Positions 24,506-32,397 of a DNA stretch of 32,736 nt are shown piece after piece. The position numbers and the translations under genes are program-made. This DNA is from Victivallaceae bacterium (GTDB taxonomy: Bacteria; Verrucomicrobiota; Lentisphaeria; Victivallales; Victivallaceae). Position 1 is the stretch's first letter; every line of letters begins with the position of its first letter. A model generated the notes under the pieces. It saw only the letters and a list, made by a program, of their open reading frames with translations, made no database searches and had not been told where the DNA came from. Where the stretch lies: contig JAKSOH010000008.1 of NCBI GenBank assembly GCA_024405675.1, forward strand, positions 1 through 32,736. Reading direction: 5' to 3'.

Positions 24506-25291
24506 GAAGGGGAAAATCCTTTGGAAAGTCTTTACGCCATCCTGAAGCTGGCGGCCGAACCATGGCGCTCCGGAAATCCGGAAATCGACGCATTCATCGA
24601 CTTGAAGTTGGAGCACTCCGCCCGGGTGGCGGAAATCGGTGGACAAATCGCTGCCGGCGAACATTTTCCGGCGGACATCATGGACGCCGCCAATTGTGCC
24701 TGCATGTTCCATGACATCTCGCGGTTCATGCAATACCGACACCACCGGTCGTTCGACGACCGACTGAGCTTCGACCACGGAGACATGTCGGCCGAAATTC
24801 TCAAAGACGCTGGAATACTAGACTTCCTCGCCCCCGACGATCGGCGCGACGTCATAACAGCGGTGCGCCTACACAACAAGAGAACGCTTCCGTCGGAACT
24901 TACGAAACATGCGAGACTTCTTGCGAAGCTGACGCGCGACGCCGACAAGCTGGACATAATGGCCATCTTCACCGCGCAGGCCGTCGAGAACGGAAGCGCC
25001 GACACCATTGGATTTTCCCTCGGTTCCGAGCGATTGATGTCTCCGAACATATTGGAATCGCTGGCCGCCCGCCGCTGTCCGTCATATGGCGACATCGTCA
25101 ACGCCTGCGACTTTTGGCTGGTGAGAATAGGATGGGTGTACGACCTCTCGTTCGACACATCGGTAAGCATATTCCGGGAAAGAAAATATTTGGATTTCCT
25201 AGAACAGGAGTTGGACGGAATTCCAGGAGCCGACAAGCCGTTGCGCGATGCAAAAAACTACATTGTCAGCCACGTCGGAGCGAACGTCTGA
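24500..25291 (+). CDS. HD-domain metal-dependent phosphohydrolase
   Basis: 263 residues. The conserved HD pattern is complete: KLEHSARVAEIG (first His), CMFHDISRFMQYRHHRSFDD (the His-Asp pair followed by RF.Q), SFDHGDMSAEILKDAG (further His), VRLHNKRTLP and TRDADKLDIMAIFTAQA (last Asp). Such single-domain HD proteins hydrolyse phosphate esters, often nucleotides, with bound divalent metal; the substrate is unknown. The C-terminal quarter, RIGWVYDLSFDTSVSIFRE, is family-typical. The ATG has a weak ribosome site. It diverges from the uxaE-like gene, sharing a 92-base region with facing promoters. Its last 26 bases overlap the convergent dnaA 3' end. Confidence 0.85.
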   Translation: MQEGENPLESLYAILKLAAEPWRSGNPEIDAFIDLKLEHSARVAEIGGQIAAGEHFPADIMDAANCACMFHDISRFMQYRHHRSFDDRLSFDHGDMSAEILKDAGILDFLAPDDRRDVITAVRLHNKRTLPSELTKHARLLAKLTRDADKLDIMAIFTAQAVENGSADTIGFSLGSERLMSPNILESLAARRCPSYGDIVNACDFWLVRIGWVYDLSFDTSVSIFRERKYLDFLEQELDGIPGADKPLRDAKNYIVSHVGANV

Positions 25292-26633
25292 GCTGCTCCA
25301 GGCTCTGGCGGAACATCGGTTTCTTGTCGCAAAGCAATTTCACCCGTTTTTCAGCATTGATGACCGTGGCATGATCCCGACCAAACAACGATCCGATTTC
25401 CGTCGTCGATTTTCCCGTCAGCTCCCGGCAAAGGAACATAGCCATCATCCTCGGCTCAGCCACGCTTGTCTGCCGGCATTTGCCCAGCATCTCGGGCAAG
25501 GTCACGCTGAAATGCGAAGCTACCGCCTGCTGGATGTCGGCCACCGACAACGCGCGACTTTCCTTAATCAGCACCGAGTGCAATATCCGCTCCCCTTCCC
25601 CGCCGCTCATGGAGTCGCGTCCGCTCATCGACAACGTGGTGGTCAACCTAAAGAAGGCACCAAACAACGTGCGCACGCTGGACTGTATTCTAGAGGCAAG
25701 CATCTCAAGAAGCTCATCGCTCAAAGGATGCTCGGCCATCACCTCGCGTCTCTTGTTCATGAGTATCGCCATGCGGGACTCATATCCCGGCATTAGCGCC
25801 TCTGTAACGACACCCTGTTCGAATCTCGTTGTCAGACGCTTGTCTATGTCCTGCATGTCGCACGGCTGCTTGTCGCTGGTCAGCACTATCTGCTTACCCT
25901 CGTCGTACAGTGCGTTGAAAATGTCGAAGAACTCGTCCTGGAGACGATGCTTGCCGTCCAGCAAGTAGATGTCGTCGACCAGCAGCACGTCGCAACACCT
26001 GAGGGAATCGCGGAGCTCGTAGAGATCGCCCCTTTCCGTCAGGATCCTGTAATACCTGTCGATCAGTTCGCGGCAGCTCAGGCATACGACGCGCACATCC
26101 GGCGAATTGACTAGTAGATCGTACTCTATCGAGCGCAGGAGATGGGTCTTCCCGATACCGCTGTCACCATAGATGAAAAGCGGATTGTAGAGTCCTGGCT
26201 GGGTAGCGGCGGCCTTGGCCATCAAATATGCATGCCGGTTCTCCTCGCCTACGACGAAATTCTCAAAAGTGTACTGAGATTGTGGCGGGATGACAGGCTT
26301 GACAATCGGAGGCTTGATGATATCCTCCTTGCGTTTGGTATCCGACACCGGAACCAGCGGAACTTTCAGCTCTGGATAGTCCATCGACAACTCGAAATCG
26401 TAATCCCTGCCGTTTATATCGCGTAGCGCATCTCGTAATTCACCGGAGAAATTGTCCACCGCGAAAGCATGGGTGATTACGTCGAAACCTCCAATCACCA
26501 ACTTGCCGTTGTCGCATGACACCGGATTCGCATGCTCGAAGAACCTCTCGTAGGAGTCTCTGCATGAATCGATCAGCCGCCGGGCGGCCACGGTCCATAT
26601 GGCGACCGCTTCCTTTATCGATTCCATTTCCAA
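25266..26633 (-). CDS. dnaA: Chromosomal replication initiator DnaA (with shortened box-binding signature)
   Basis: 455 residues. Domain I (about 1-90) has IWTVAARRLIDSCRDSYERF. A short linker (VKPVIPPQSQ) leads to the AAA+ domain with YTFENFVVGEENRHAYLMA, Walker A GDSGIGKTHLLRSIEYDLL, Walker B VLLVDDIYLLDGK and sensor 1 IVLTSDKQP. Domain IV binds DNA: SVAEPRMMAMFLCRELTGKS followed by TEIGSLFGRDHATVINAEKR. The usual signature is FGGRDHTTV; here one Gly is missing (FGRDHATV), confirmed from the codons. No dnaN or recF is adjacent and the upstream gap shows no cluster of DnaA boxes, so the gene may lie away from the origin or be a paralogue. The start is ATG at 26633 with GAGG 8 bases upstream. 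Confidence 0.92.
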   Translation of the reverse strand: MEMESIKEAVAIWTVAARRLIDSCRDSYERFFEHANPVSCDNGKLVIGGFDVITHAFAVDNFSGELRDALRDINGRDYDFELSMDYPELKVPLVPVSDTKRKEDIIKPPIVKPVIPPQSQYTFENFVVGEENRHAYLMAKAAATQPGLYNPLFIYGDSGIGKTHLLRSIEYDLLVNSPDVRVVCLSCRELIDRYYRILTERGDLYELRDSLRCCDVLLVDDIYLLDGKHRLQDEFFDIFNALYDEGKQIVLTSDKQPCDMQDIDKRLTTRFEQGVVTEALMPGYESRMAILMNKRREVMAEHPLSDELLEMLASRIQSSVRTLFGAFFRLTTTLSMSGRDSMSGGEGERILHSVLIKESRALSVADIQQAVASHFSVTLPEMLGKCRQTSVAEPRMMAMFLCRELTGKSTTEIGSLFGRDHATVINAEKRVKLLCDKKPMFRQSLEQLRRSLRRG

Positions 26634-27006
26634 ACCTCGCTTATCTCGACTGCGGAGCGAAAACGCCCCCCAGAATCATTCTTCCAAAATTATTCATCTT
26701 CGCAACCGGTTCAGGTCCGAGAGGACCATTTGATCAGCCCGACGCTGCCGGCGGATGAAGCACTCGTCCGTCAGGTTTTCGCCTTTTGAAGCACTATGGA
26801 AAATTACGCACTAATGCTTATTTCCAAGGCGATTGCGTCCTTGCCAAGACACCGACAAATGTAGTTCTGTGATTTGGGAGTGTCAAATGCCGACATGGCG
26901 TTTGCCGGGAAAATTTTCCGACTTTTTTTTCAAAAAAACACTTGAAAATCGCTACACCGACGATTTTCCTACGTAGTTTGAAAATGACTTGACAAACGCC
27001 GAAACA
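26634..27006. other. Non-coding gap between trpS and dnaA
   Basis: 373 bases without a credible gene on either strand. It holds a probable trpS terminator (26931-26968), an 8-T/C/7-A tract (26923-26938), a perfect 12-base palindrome GGAAAATTTTCC (26908-26919), and a small hairpin GGTCC-GAGA-GGACC (26714-26727). I looked for 9-base DnaA boxes (TTATCCACA and close variants) and saw none, and found no tRNA-like fold. A dnaA promoter must lie here but no convincing -35/-10 pair stands out. Confidence 0.7.
26931..26968 (-). terminator. Probable rho-independent terminator of trpS
   Basis: On the minus strand GAAAATCG (26968-26961), a 9-base loop and CGATTTTC (26951-26944) form a stem, followed after five bases by seven T (26938-26932). 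It lies 38 bases after the trpS stop. The stem is AT-rich and the T-run slightly offset, so efficiency is uncertain. Confidence 0.5.
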
Positions 27007-27969
27007 TCATCTCAAACCGACGGCTGCGCGCACAACGGCCAGTGTCTTTTCAGCTTCCTCCCTAGCCCTTTCAGCATGCTCCGCCAGCTTGCTCTCCACC
27101 GCTGGTATATCCGCCGCCAATTCGGCGCGACGGGCGCGCATTCCTTCGAACTTTGTCCAGAGCTTTTCGAACAACGCCTTCTTGGCATGTCCGTATCCGT
27201 AGTTGCCACCAAGGTAGTTGCGCCGCATTTGTTCGACTTCTTCAGGTTCGGCCACAAGGCTATAGATTTTGAACACATTGCATGAATCGGGATCCTTTGG
27301 TTCCGCAAGTCCCTTGCAGTCGGTGACGATGCTCATCACCTTTCCCTTGATCTCTTTTTCACTACCGAATATCGGAATAATGTTGTCATAGCTCTTGGAC
27401 ATCTTCTGACCGTCCGTGCCAGGCACCACCGCCACGTTGTCCGGAATATATCCTTCCGGAATCGTCAGGACATCGCCGAAGCGGTTGTTGAACTTTATGG
27501 CGATGTCGCGGGTTATTTCCAAATGCTGCTTCTGGTCCTTTCCAACCGGTACGAGATTGGAGCGATAGAGCAATATGTCGGCAGCCATGAGCACGGGATA
27601 TGTGAAGAGCCCGGCGTTGGCATCGAATCCCCTGGCCAACTTGTCCTTGTAGCTATGCGCACGCTCAAGAAGTCCCATCGGCGTGTAGGTGGAAAGTATC
27701 CAAGACAATTCGCAGACCTGGGGAATCGCGCTCTGCCTGAAAAACAGCGTCCGGTCAAGATCAACGCCACAGGCGATGAAATCGAGCGCCAAGTTGACGA
27801 TGTTTCGACGCAAGGCCTCAGGATCCGGATTCACTGTCAACGCATGGTAGTCAGCGATGAAGAGAAAGCTCTCCCCCTTGGCCTGCAGGTCGCACACCTG
27901 GCGCATGGCCCCGAAATAATTGCCGAGATGCGGTGTTCCGGATGGTTGTATGCCGGTAAGTATTCTCAT
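27007..27969 (-). CDS. trpS: Tryptophanyl-tRNA synthetase
   Basis: 320 residues from the ATG at 27969, preceded by AGGAGG 5 bases away; an open frame extends to 28038 but the internal start has the better ribosome site and gives the usual MRILTGIQPSG opening. It charges tRNA-Trp. Class I motifs: TGIQPSGTPHLGNYFGAM (HIGH-like, with PHLGN) and GTDGQKMSKSYDNII (KMSKS). Substrate-pocket region LMAADILLYRSNLVPVGKDQ is also typical. The C-terminal helical part binds the anticodon and ends in a charged helix (ERAREEAEKTLAVVRAAVG). It diverges from the lipoprotein gene across a region with two promoters and a palindrome, and it is followed by a terminator before dnaA. Confidence 0.96.
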   Translation of the reverse strand: MRILTGIQPSGTPHLGNYFGAMRQVCDLQAKGESFLFIADYHALTVNPDPEALRRNIVNLALDFIACGVDLDRTLFFRQSAIPQVCELSWILSTYTPMGLLERAHSYKDKLARGFDANAGLFTYPVLMAADILLYRSNLVPVGKDQKQHLEITRDIAIKFNNRFGDVLTIPEGYIPDNVAVVPGTDGQKMSKSYDNIIPIFGSEKEIKGKVMSIVTDCKGLAEPKDPDSCNVFKIYSLVAEPEEVEQMRRNYLGGNYGYGHAKKALFEKLWTKFEGMRARRAELAADIPAVESKLAEHAERAREEAEKTLAVVRAAVGLR

Positions 27970-28014
27970 GATGTCCTCCTCGTATTTTTCGTTTGCATTC
28001 ATCTTAATACGACT

Positions 28015-28043
28015 AATATAGCGGAACAGCACCGGCAAGTAAA
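28015..28043 (-). promoter_or_regulatory. Putative trpS promoter
   Basis: Minus strand TTTACT (28043-28038), a 17-base spacer and TATATT (28020-28015), placing the start near 28008 and a leader of about 39 bases before the ATG at 27969. By consensus only. Confidence 0.45.
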
Positions 28044-28059
28044 GATTCCCAAGAAGAGC

Positions 28060-28081
28060 TCCATAGGTAATAACCTATGGA
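28060..28081. repeat. 22-base palindrome between divergent promoters
   Basis: TCCATAGGT (28060-28068), AATA and ACCTATGGA (28073-28081) form a perfect 9-base inverted repeat. It lies 17 bases upstream of the trpS -35 and 12 upstream of the lipoprotein -35. With no T-run in either direction it is unlikely to be a terminator; a regulator binding site serving both sides is the simplest reading. Confidence 0.6.
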
Positions 28082-28092
28082 AAAACCTTGAA

Positions 28093-28122
28093 TTGAACTT
28101 ATTTAAAAACTATTGTTACTAT
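28093..28122 (+). promoter_or_regulatory. Putative promoter for lipoprotein-ppx-ppk operon
   Basis: TTGAAC (28093-28098), an 18-base spacer and TACTAT (28117-28122) with an extended -10 TG one base before it. The start would be near 28129, leaving a leader of about 29 bases. The surrounding stretch is notably AT-rich. Confidence 0.5.
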
Positions 28123-28157
28123 ATGAAACTACAAATTGACCAAACGGAGGTGCCGTC

Positions 28158-28721
28158 ATGAAATCTAGGTTGTTCACGATTGCGTTGGCAATGATTTGCC
28201 TGGCCTTGCTGCCGGGATGCGAAGAGTTCGAAGACCTCATGAACGAAACCAGCAACGACCCCAACTCCGAGATATACGAGCCGCGGTTCATCGTCGGAAT
28301 ATTCAGTATCATAGACTACCCGCGTGCGAGCGCGCTAGAACGAGAAATCGAGTCCGGCGACGGCAAGAAAATCTGGATAAACACCAACCAGTGCTTCAGC
28401 AGCAAGCATCTGAGGAAAGCGAGGGTCGTCGCCCGCCCCGGGGATCCAGATTCATGCGATCTCCAGTTCAAGTTCGATCGCATGGGCAAAGTGCAATGGG
28501 AAATGCTGTCGGGACAGCATCGGGGCGAACCAGTGGTGCTCGTTGTCGACGGACGCTACGTGGCGAAGTTCATTCCGGAGCCGCCGGATGACGACAGCAA
28601 GAACATGTGGATAACGTTGAGAGTGGGAATAGATCCATACACGGCCAAGGGAGTTGCCAAGTTCGCGGAAAAGAACTACTACTACTACAATCCAGACGCC
28701 AAGCACTGGTGGAACTTCTAG
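28158..28721 (+). CDS. Small lipoprotein resembling a SecD P1 head domain
   Basis: 187 residues. A lipoprotein signal is clear: MKSRLFTIALAMICLALLPG then Cys21, with Glu at +2, so outer-membrane sorting is plausible. The middle (about 70-142) reads like the SecDF P1 head domain: LRKARVV (86-91), a strand CDLQFKFDRMGKVQW, then PVVLVVDGRYVAKFIPEP (125-142), which parallels the SecD motif (LAIVLDGQLCCAPRI in this window's own SecDF). The rest is charged and aromatic, ending NYYYYNPDAKHWWNF. The ATG has GGAGG 7 bases upstream. It is the first gene of an apparent operon with a Ppx/GppA-HD protein 10 bases on, then ppk. Function is unknown; the SecD likeness is read by eye and needs a structure search. 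Confidence 0.8.
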   Translation: MKSRLFTIALAMICLALLPGCEEFEDLMNETSNDPNSEIYEPRFIVGIFSIIDYPRASALEREIESGDGKKIWINTNQCFSSKHLRKARVVARPGDPDSCDLQFKFDRMGKVQWEMLSGQHRGEPVVLVVDGRYVAKFIPEPPDDDSKNMWITLRVGIDPYTAKGVAKFAEKNYYYYNPDAKHWWNF

Positions 28722-28731
28722 CGGCATCGAA

Positions 28732-30243
28732 ATGTCCAGGAAGAAATCGGGCGAGACTGCGGTCATCGACATCGGATCTAGTTCCGTACGCATGGACATC
28801 CTGGCGTCCGGGAAATCCGGCATGCGGGTCATTGATTCCATGGCGATGCCGACCGGAATCGGGTATGACGTGTTCCGGAAGGGCAACGTGTCGCCGGGCA
28901 GCTTGTCACAGCTGGTCGGCACCTTGGTGATGTTTCGAGACAAGTTGCGCGAATATGGTTTGCGCGATGCCTACGTCTTTGCAACAAGCGCCTTGCGCGA
29001 AGCGTTCAACCGAGAGCTGGCGGTTTCTATGATTCGTCAAAAAACCGGATTCAATGCGCACATAATGGAATCGACCATGGAGATAACGACCATCTACCTC
29101 GCGATTCGCCACCAACTGGAAGAAACAGGCGTTCCAATGACCGGTCCGACGCTTATCTCGGTCACTGGAGCGGGATCCATGTTCGTGGTGTTCTGCGATG
29201 GCGGGCTGATGCGGTTCTGCGAGGAGATTCCACTTCGTAGCGCGCGTATCTATGATTCAATTGGAAGATCCTCGGTTCCGGCTGATCGGTTGGTCGACAT
29301 GCTCAGGGCCGCCAACCTTCCGCAACGTCTGCGCGAATGCACCGGATTCGACAAGTCGACCCCGATTTCCCTGGTTCTTGCCGGAGAAAATGCGAGACTC
29401 CTGGCGGCGGCGGTCACCGGAGGAAAGCCTCCAGCCGAAAACGAGATATCTGCCCCATCCATAGAGCGGCTACGGCAGTTCACCGCCGGCGAATGGTCCC
29501 CTTCCTCACCCTTGCGCACAGGAGACGCAGGCGGCGCAGAACTGGAAACCAGAACCGTAGGATACTTTCTCGGTCTCTTCAAGTGCGCCAAGGTGATCGT
29601 CCCTGGAGTGACAACGCGTAGTGCGGTCATGGAAGAACTGTATCTGCCACCAGGATACATGGATATTGCGTTCGCCGAGGATCTGCGCTCAGTGTGCGAC
29701 GCGATAGGACGCAAATACGGCTACTTCCGCGAGCATGCGGAAGCGATGCGCGTCATTTGTTCGGCGATAATGAAGAACATCGGCGGAGATTCGACATTTC
29801 CACCGGAAGCGTCGAGACTTGTGGACGTGGCGTCCTACTTGCATGACATCGGGCGCTTCGTAGACACCCGGCGGCATCACCGGCATTCCGAGTATCTCAT
29901 AGCCAACATGCAGATTCCCGGAATCAGCATGAGGGAACTGAAGATAATCTCGCTGCTCGCCCGCTACCACCGTCGGTCTGTACCGAAGGAGTCCCATCCG
30001 GAGTACATGGCCCTTCGCGACGAGGACAAAGTCCTGGTGCAGAAACTTGCCGCCGTAATCAGAGTGGCCGATGCGCTGGACTGCGCTCATTGCAAGAGAT
30101 TCTCATCTCCGAAGATAACGCGTTCCGGACTCGAACTGCGAATTTCCTCATCGGACGGAGATGTCAGGGCGGAAAAACTGGCCATCAAGGCGAAGGGCGA
30201 TCTCTTCGCGGATGTCTTCGGACTAAAGATCATCCTGGAGTAG
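28732..30243 (+). CDS. Ppx/GppA-family protein with HD domain; phosphatase motifs degenerate
   Basis: 503 residues from the ATG at 28732; the longer frame lies inside the lipoprotein gene. Residues 8-310 are the ASKHA-fold Ppx/GppA core (exopolyphosphatase/guanosine pentaphosphatase) with phosphate-1 motif VIDIGSSSVRMDI (11-23) and VFATSALREA. The usual SGxEEA motif is replaced by MESTMEI (112-118), and the DIGGGSTE phosphate-2 motif by SVTGAGSMF (143-151), so the acidic residues expected for catalysis are largely lost. Residues about 360-452 form an HD domain that looks intact: LHDIGRF (His371, Asp372), RRHHRHSEYLI, LLARYHRR and IRVADALD. It may bind polyphosphate or (p)ppGpp without cleaving it at the first site. 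ppk follows 6 bases later, supporting a polyphosphate role. Confidence 0.85.
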   Translation: MSRKKSGETAVIDIGSSSVRMDILASGKSGMRVIDSMAMPTGIGYDVFRKGNVSPGSLSQLVGTLVMFRDKLREYGLRDAYVFATSALREAFNRELAVSMIRQKTGFNAHIMESTMEITTIYLAIRHQLEETGVPMTGPTLISVTGAGSMFVVFCDGGLMRFCEEIPLRSARIYDSIGRSSVPADRLVDMLRAANLPQRLRECTGFDKSTPISLVLAGENARLLAAAVTGGKPPAENEISAPSIERLRQFTAGEWSPSSPLRTGDAGGAELETRTVGYFLGLFKCAKVIVPGVTTRSAVMEELYLPPGYMDIAFAEDLRSVCDAIGRKYGYFREHAEAMRVICSAIMKNIGGDSTFPPEASRLVDVASYLHDIGRFVDTRRHHRHSEYLIANMQIPGISMRELKIISLLARYHRRSVPKESHPEYMALRDEDKVLVQKLAAVIRVADALDCAHCKRFSSPKITRSGLELRISSSDGDVRAEKLAIKAKGDLFADVFGLKIILE

Positions 30244-30249
30244 AGGCGC

Positions 30250-32397
30250 GTGACTATTCCCACCAACAACGATTCAGTGGATACGGAGTTATTCACAAGT
30301 AGGGACCTGTCCTGGCTGGAATTCAACAGACGAGTACTCGACGAAGCTGGAAATGAAGCGAATCCGGTTTTGGAACGTCTCAAATTCATAGCAATAAGTG
30401 ATAGCAACCTCGACGAGTTCTTCATGGTTCGCGTCGCCACACTAACCCGGCAGGCGTCCGGATCCGGCGACATCGCGGATCCGGCCGGCCTGAAGCCGTC
30501 GCGGCAACTACCGCGTATCGCGAACACAGTGAAAAGCATGCAAAAGACGCAATCGCGTCTTCTGAACGGAATACTTGGGGAACTGGCAAACGGCGGAATC
30601 AAAATTTCCAGCATGGCACTTTTAAGTGAAGAGGAACGAAACTTGACGACTGGCAAATTCCGCCGGGAGATATTGCCTGTCCTGACTCCGCTCGCCATAG
30701 ATGCGGCGCATCCGTTCCCGCTTCTTGCGTCCGGGGCAATTGAGATAGCCGTTGTATTCAAGTCACCGGACAATGAGGAAATCCGCGCCTTTGTGGAAGT
30801 TCCGCAGCAACTGGAACGTTTCGTGGAAGTGTCGTCGCAAGACGGCAAACGCAAGTTCGTCATGCTGGAAGATTTGATTTCGTCCAATCTTGGAATGCTG
30901 TTTCCCGCTGGGGAAATAGTGGATAGCCTGGCATGCCGCATCACCCGGGACATGAACCTCAACATTTCCGACAACAACACCGCAGATCTCATGCAGAGCA
31001 TCGGCGCCCAGCTGCGATTGCGCAAGCGCCGGGGTGCGATACGTCTTGAAATAGCCGGTCATCGAAAAGGGAAGTTAGTCAAGTGGCTCAGGAAAAGCCT
31101 GCATCTTGACGAATCGGCGTGCTATGAGCCGGATGCGCCGCTTTGTCTTAGGCAATTCTGGGAAATCGTGGAAAAGACGGCCCGTCCGGAATGGCTGGAG
31201 AACGAATGGAAGCCGGCCCCGTTGGCGGCACTTGCCGGGCACGGCATGGTGTTCGAGGCGATACGCACAGAAGGGGAAATCCTCGTCGCCCCGCCTTTTC
31301 ACAGCTTCTCCACCATTGTCCGAATGTTGGAGGAAGCGGCCGACGATCCAAACGTACTAGCCATCAAGCAGACACTCTATCGGGTCAGCGGAAACAGCCC
31401 CGTCGTCCATGCGCTGCTGAAAGCGGCCGAACGCGGGAAGCAGGTGTCGGTTGTAGTCGAACTCAAGGCGAGATTCGACGAGTACAACAACATCGCGTGG
31501 GCCATGGAGTTGGAGCGTTACGGAGCGCATGTCGTGTACGGGGTCGCCGGACTCAAAGTACATGCCAAAGCCATGCTGGTGATAAGGCGAGAAGGCGATC
31601 GACTGATGAGATATGCCCATCTAGGCACGGGAAACTACAATGACAAGACGGCAGCAGTCTATGCGGATGTCGGGATTCTCAGCTGCGACGAGGACATATG
31701 CGACGACGTGTCAAGATTGTTCAATCTGCTGACCGGTGTCACCATGCCGGGAATTTCATTCACGACTATGGCTGTTTCCCCATTTTCATTGCGGTCGACG
31801 TTTGAACATCTTGTCGAACGCGAGATATCCAACGCCCGTTCCGGACTTCCTGCGCGCATAATCGCAAAGATGAACAGCCTCTCGGACGAAAAAATGATCA
31901 GACTGCTGCACATTGCGGCGGAATCCGGAGTTGAAATAACGCTAATAGTCCGCGGATTGTGTTGTTTACGGCCACCGCGAAATAGTTGCAACGTCAGGGT
32001 ATTGAGCATAATAGACCGCTATCTTGAGCACAGTCGCATCTACTTCTTCGAAAACGGTGGCGATGGCGAGTTCTTCTTGAGTAGCGCCGACATGATGACA
32101 AGGAACCTTGACCGACGCATAGAAGCATTGTTCCCCGTCAAATCAGATAAGACCAAATCGGCTCTGAAAACAATGCTGGAATTCCAAATCGGAGATTCGT
32201 GCAAATGTCACCGCCTGACGGCGGACGGCGACTACTTGGCGCCTAGAAACGGAGACAAGGATTCGCGCAGTCAGTACCGAACCTGGAAATACTTCGTAGA
32301 CTCGGCAAAAGGGGAGTTGTACTCAGGAAACTCGGGAACGCTCAAGGTGTTCAAATCCGAAAAGCGGGACGGAGTTCCGCCGGAAGCTTCCAGATGA
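30250..32397 (+). CDS. ppk: Polyphosphate kinase 1
   Basis: 715 residues from a GTG at 30250. PPK1 polymerises the gamma-phosphate of ATP into polyphosphate at the membrane periphery, reversibly. Landmarks: the N-terminal FTSRDLSWLEFNRRVLDEA and ISDSNLDEFFMVRVATL, KQTLYRVSGNSPVVHALLKA, the autophosphorylated His438 in LKVHAKAMLVIRR, YAHLGTGNYNDKTAAVYAD, and the second active-site His594 in DRYLEHSRIYFFENGG; the two positions correspond to E. coli His435 and His592. The Ppx/GppA-HD gene precedes it, a frequent pairing. The start has only GGAG nine bases upstream. The last 47 bases overlap the convergent cmk 3' end. Confidence 0.96.
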   Translation: MTIPTNNDSVDTELFTSRDLSWLEFNRRVLDEAGNEANPVLERLKFIAISDSNLDEFFMVRVATLTRQASGSGDIADPAGLKPSRQLPRIANTVKSMQKTQSRLLNGILGELANGGIKISSMALLSEEERNLTTGKFRREILPVLTPLAIDAAHPFPLLASGAIEIAVVFKSPDNEEIRAFVEVPQQLERFVEVSSQDGKRKFVMLEDLISSNLGMLFPAGEIVDSLACRITRDMNLNISDNNTADLMQSIGAQLRLRKRRGAIRLEIAGHRKGKLVKWLRKSLHLDESACYEPDAPLCLRQFWEIVEKTARPEWLENEWKPAPLAALAGHGMVFEAIRTEGEILVAPPFHSFSTIVRMLEEAADDPNVLAIKQTLYRVSGNSPVVHALLKAAERGKQVSVVVELKARFDEYNNIAWAMELERYGAHVVYGVAGLKVHAKAMLVIRREGDRLMRYAHLGTGNYNDKTAAVYADVGILSCDEDICDDVSRLFNLLTGVTMPGISFTTMAVSPFSLRSTFEHLVEREISNARSGLPARIIAKMNSLSDEKMIRLLHIAAESGVEITLIVRGLCCLRPPRNSCNVRVLSIIDRYLEHSRIYFFENGGDGEFFLSSADMMTRNLDRRIEALFPVKSDKTKSALKTMLEFQIGDSCKCHRLTADGDYLAPRNGDKDSRSQYRTWKYFVDSAKGELYSGNSGTLKVFKSEKRDGVPPEASR

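Noticed and set aside
26701-26760. tRNA-like GGTTCAGGTCC stretch
   Set aside because: No acceptor, D or anticodon arms can be folded around it.
26634-27006. Replication origin next to dnaA
   Set aside because: No cluster of DnaA boxes or near matches seen by eye, and no dnaN or other origin-linked genes.
30087-31025. 312-codon open frame antisense to ppk
   Set aside because: It mirrors ppk, has Ser/Arg-rich composition and no recognisable motif. PPK1 is certain on the other strand.
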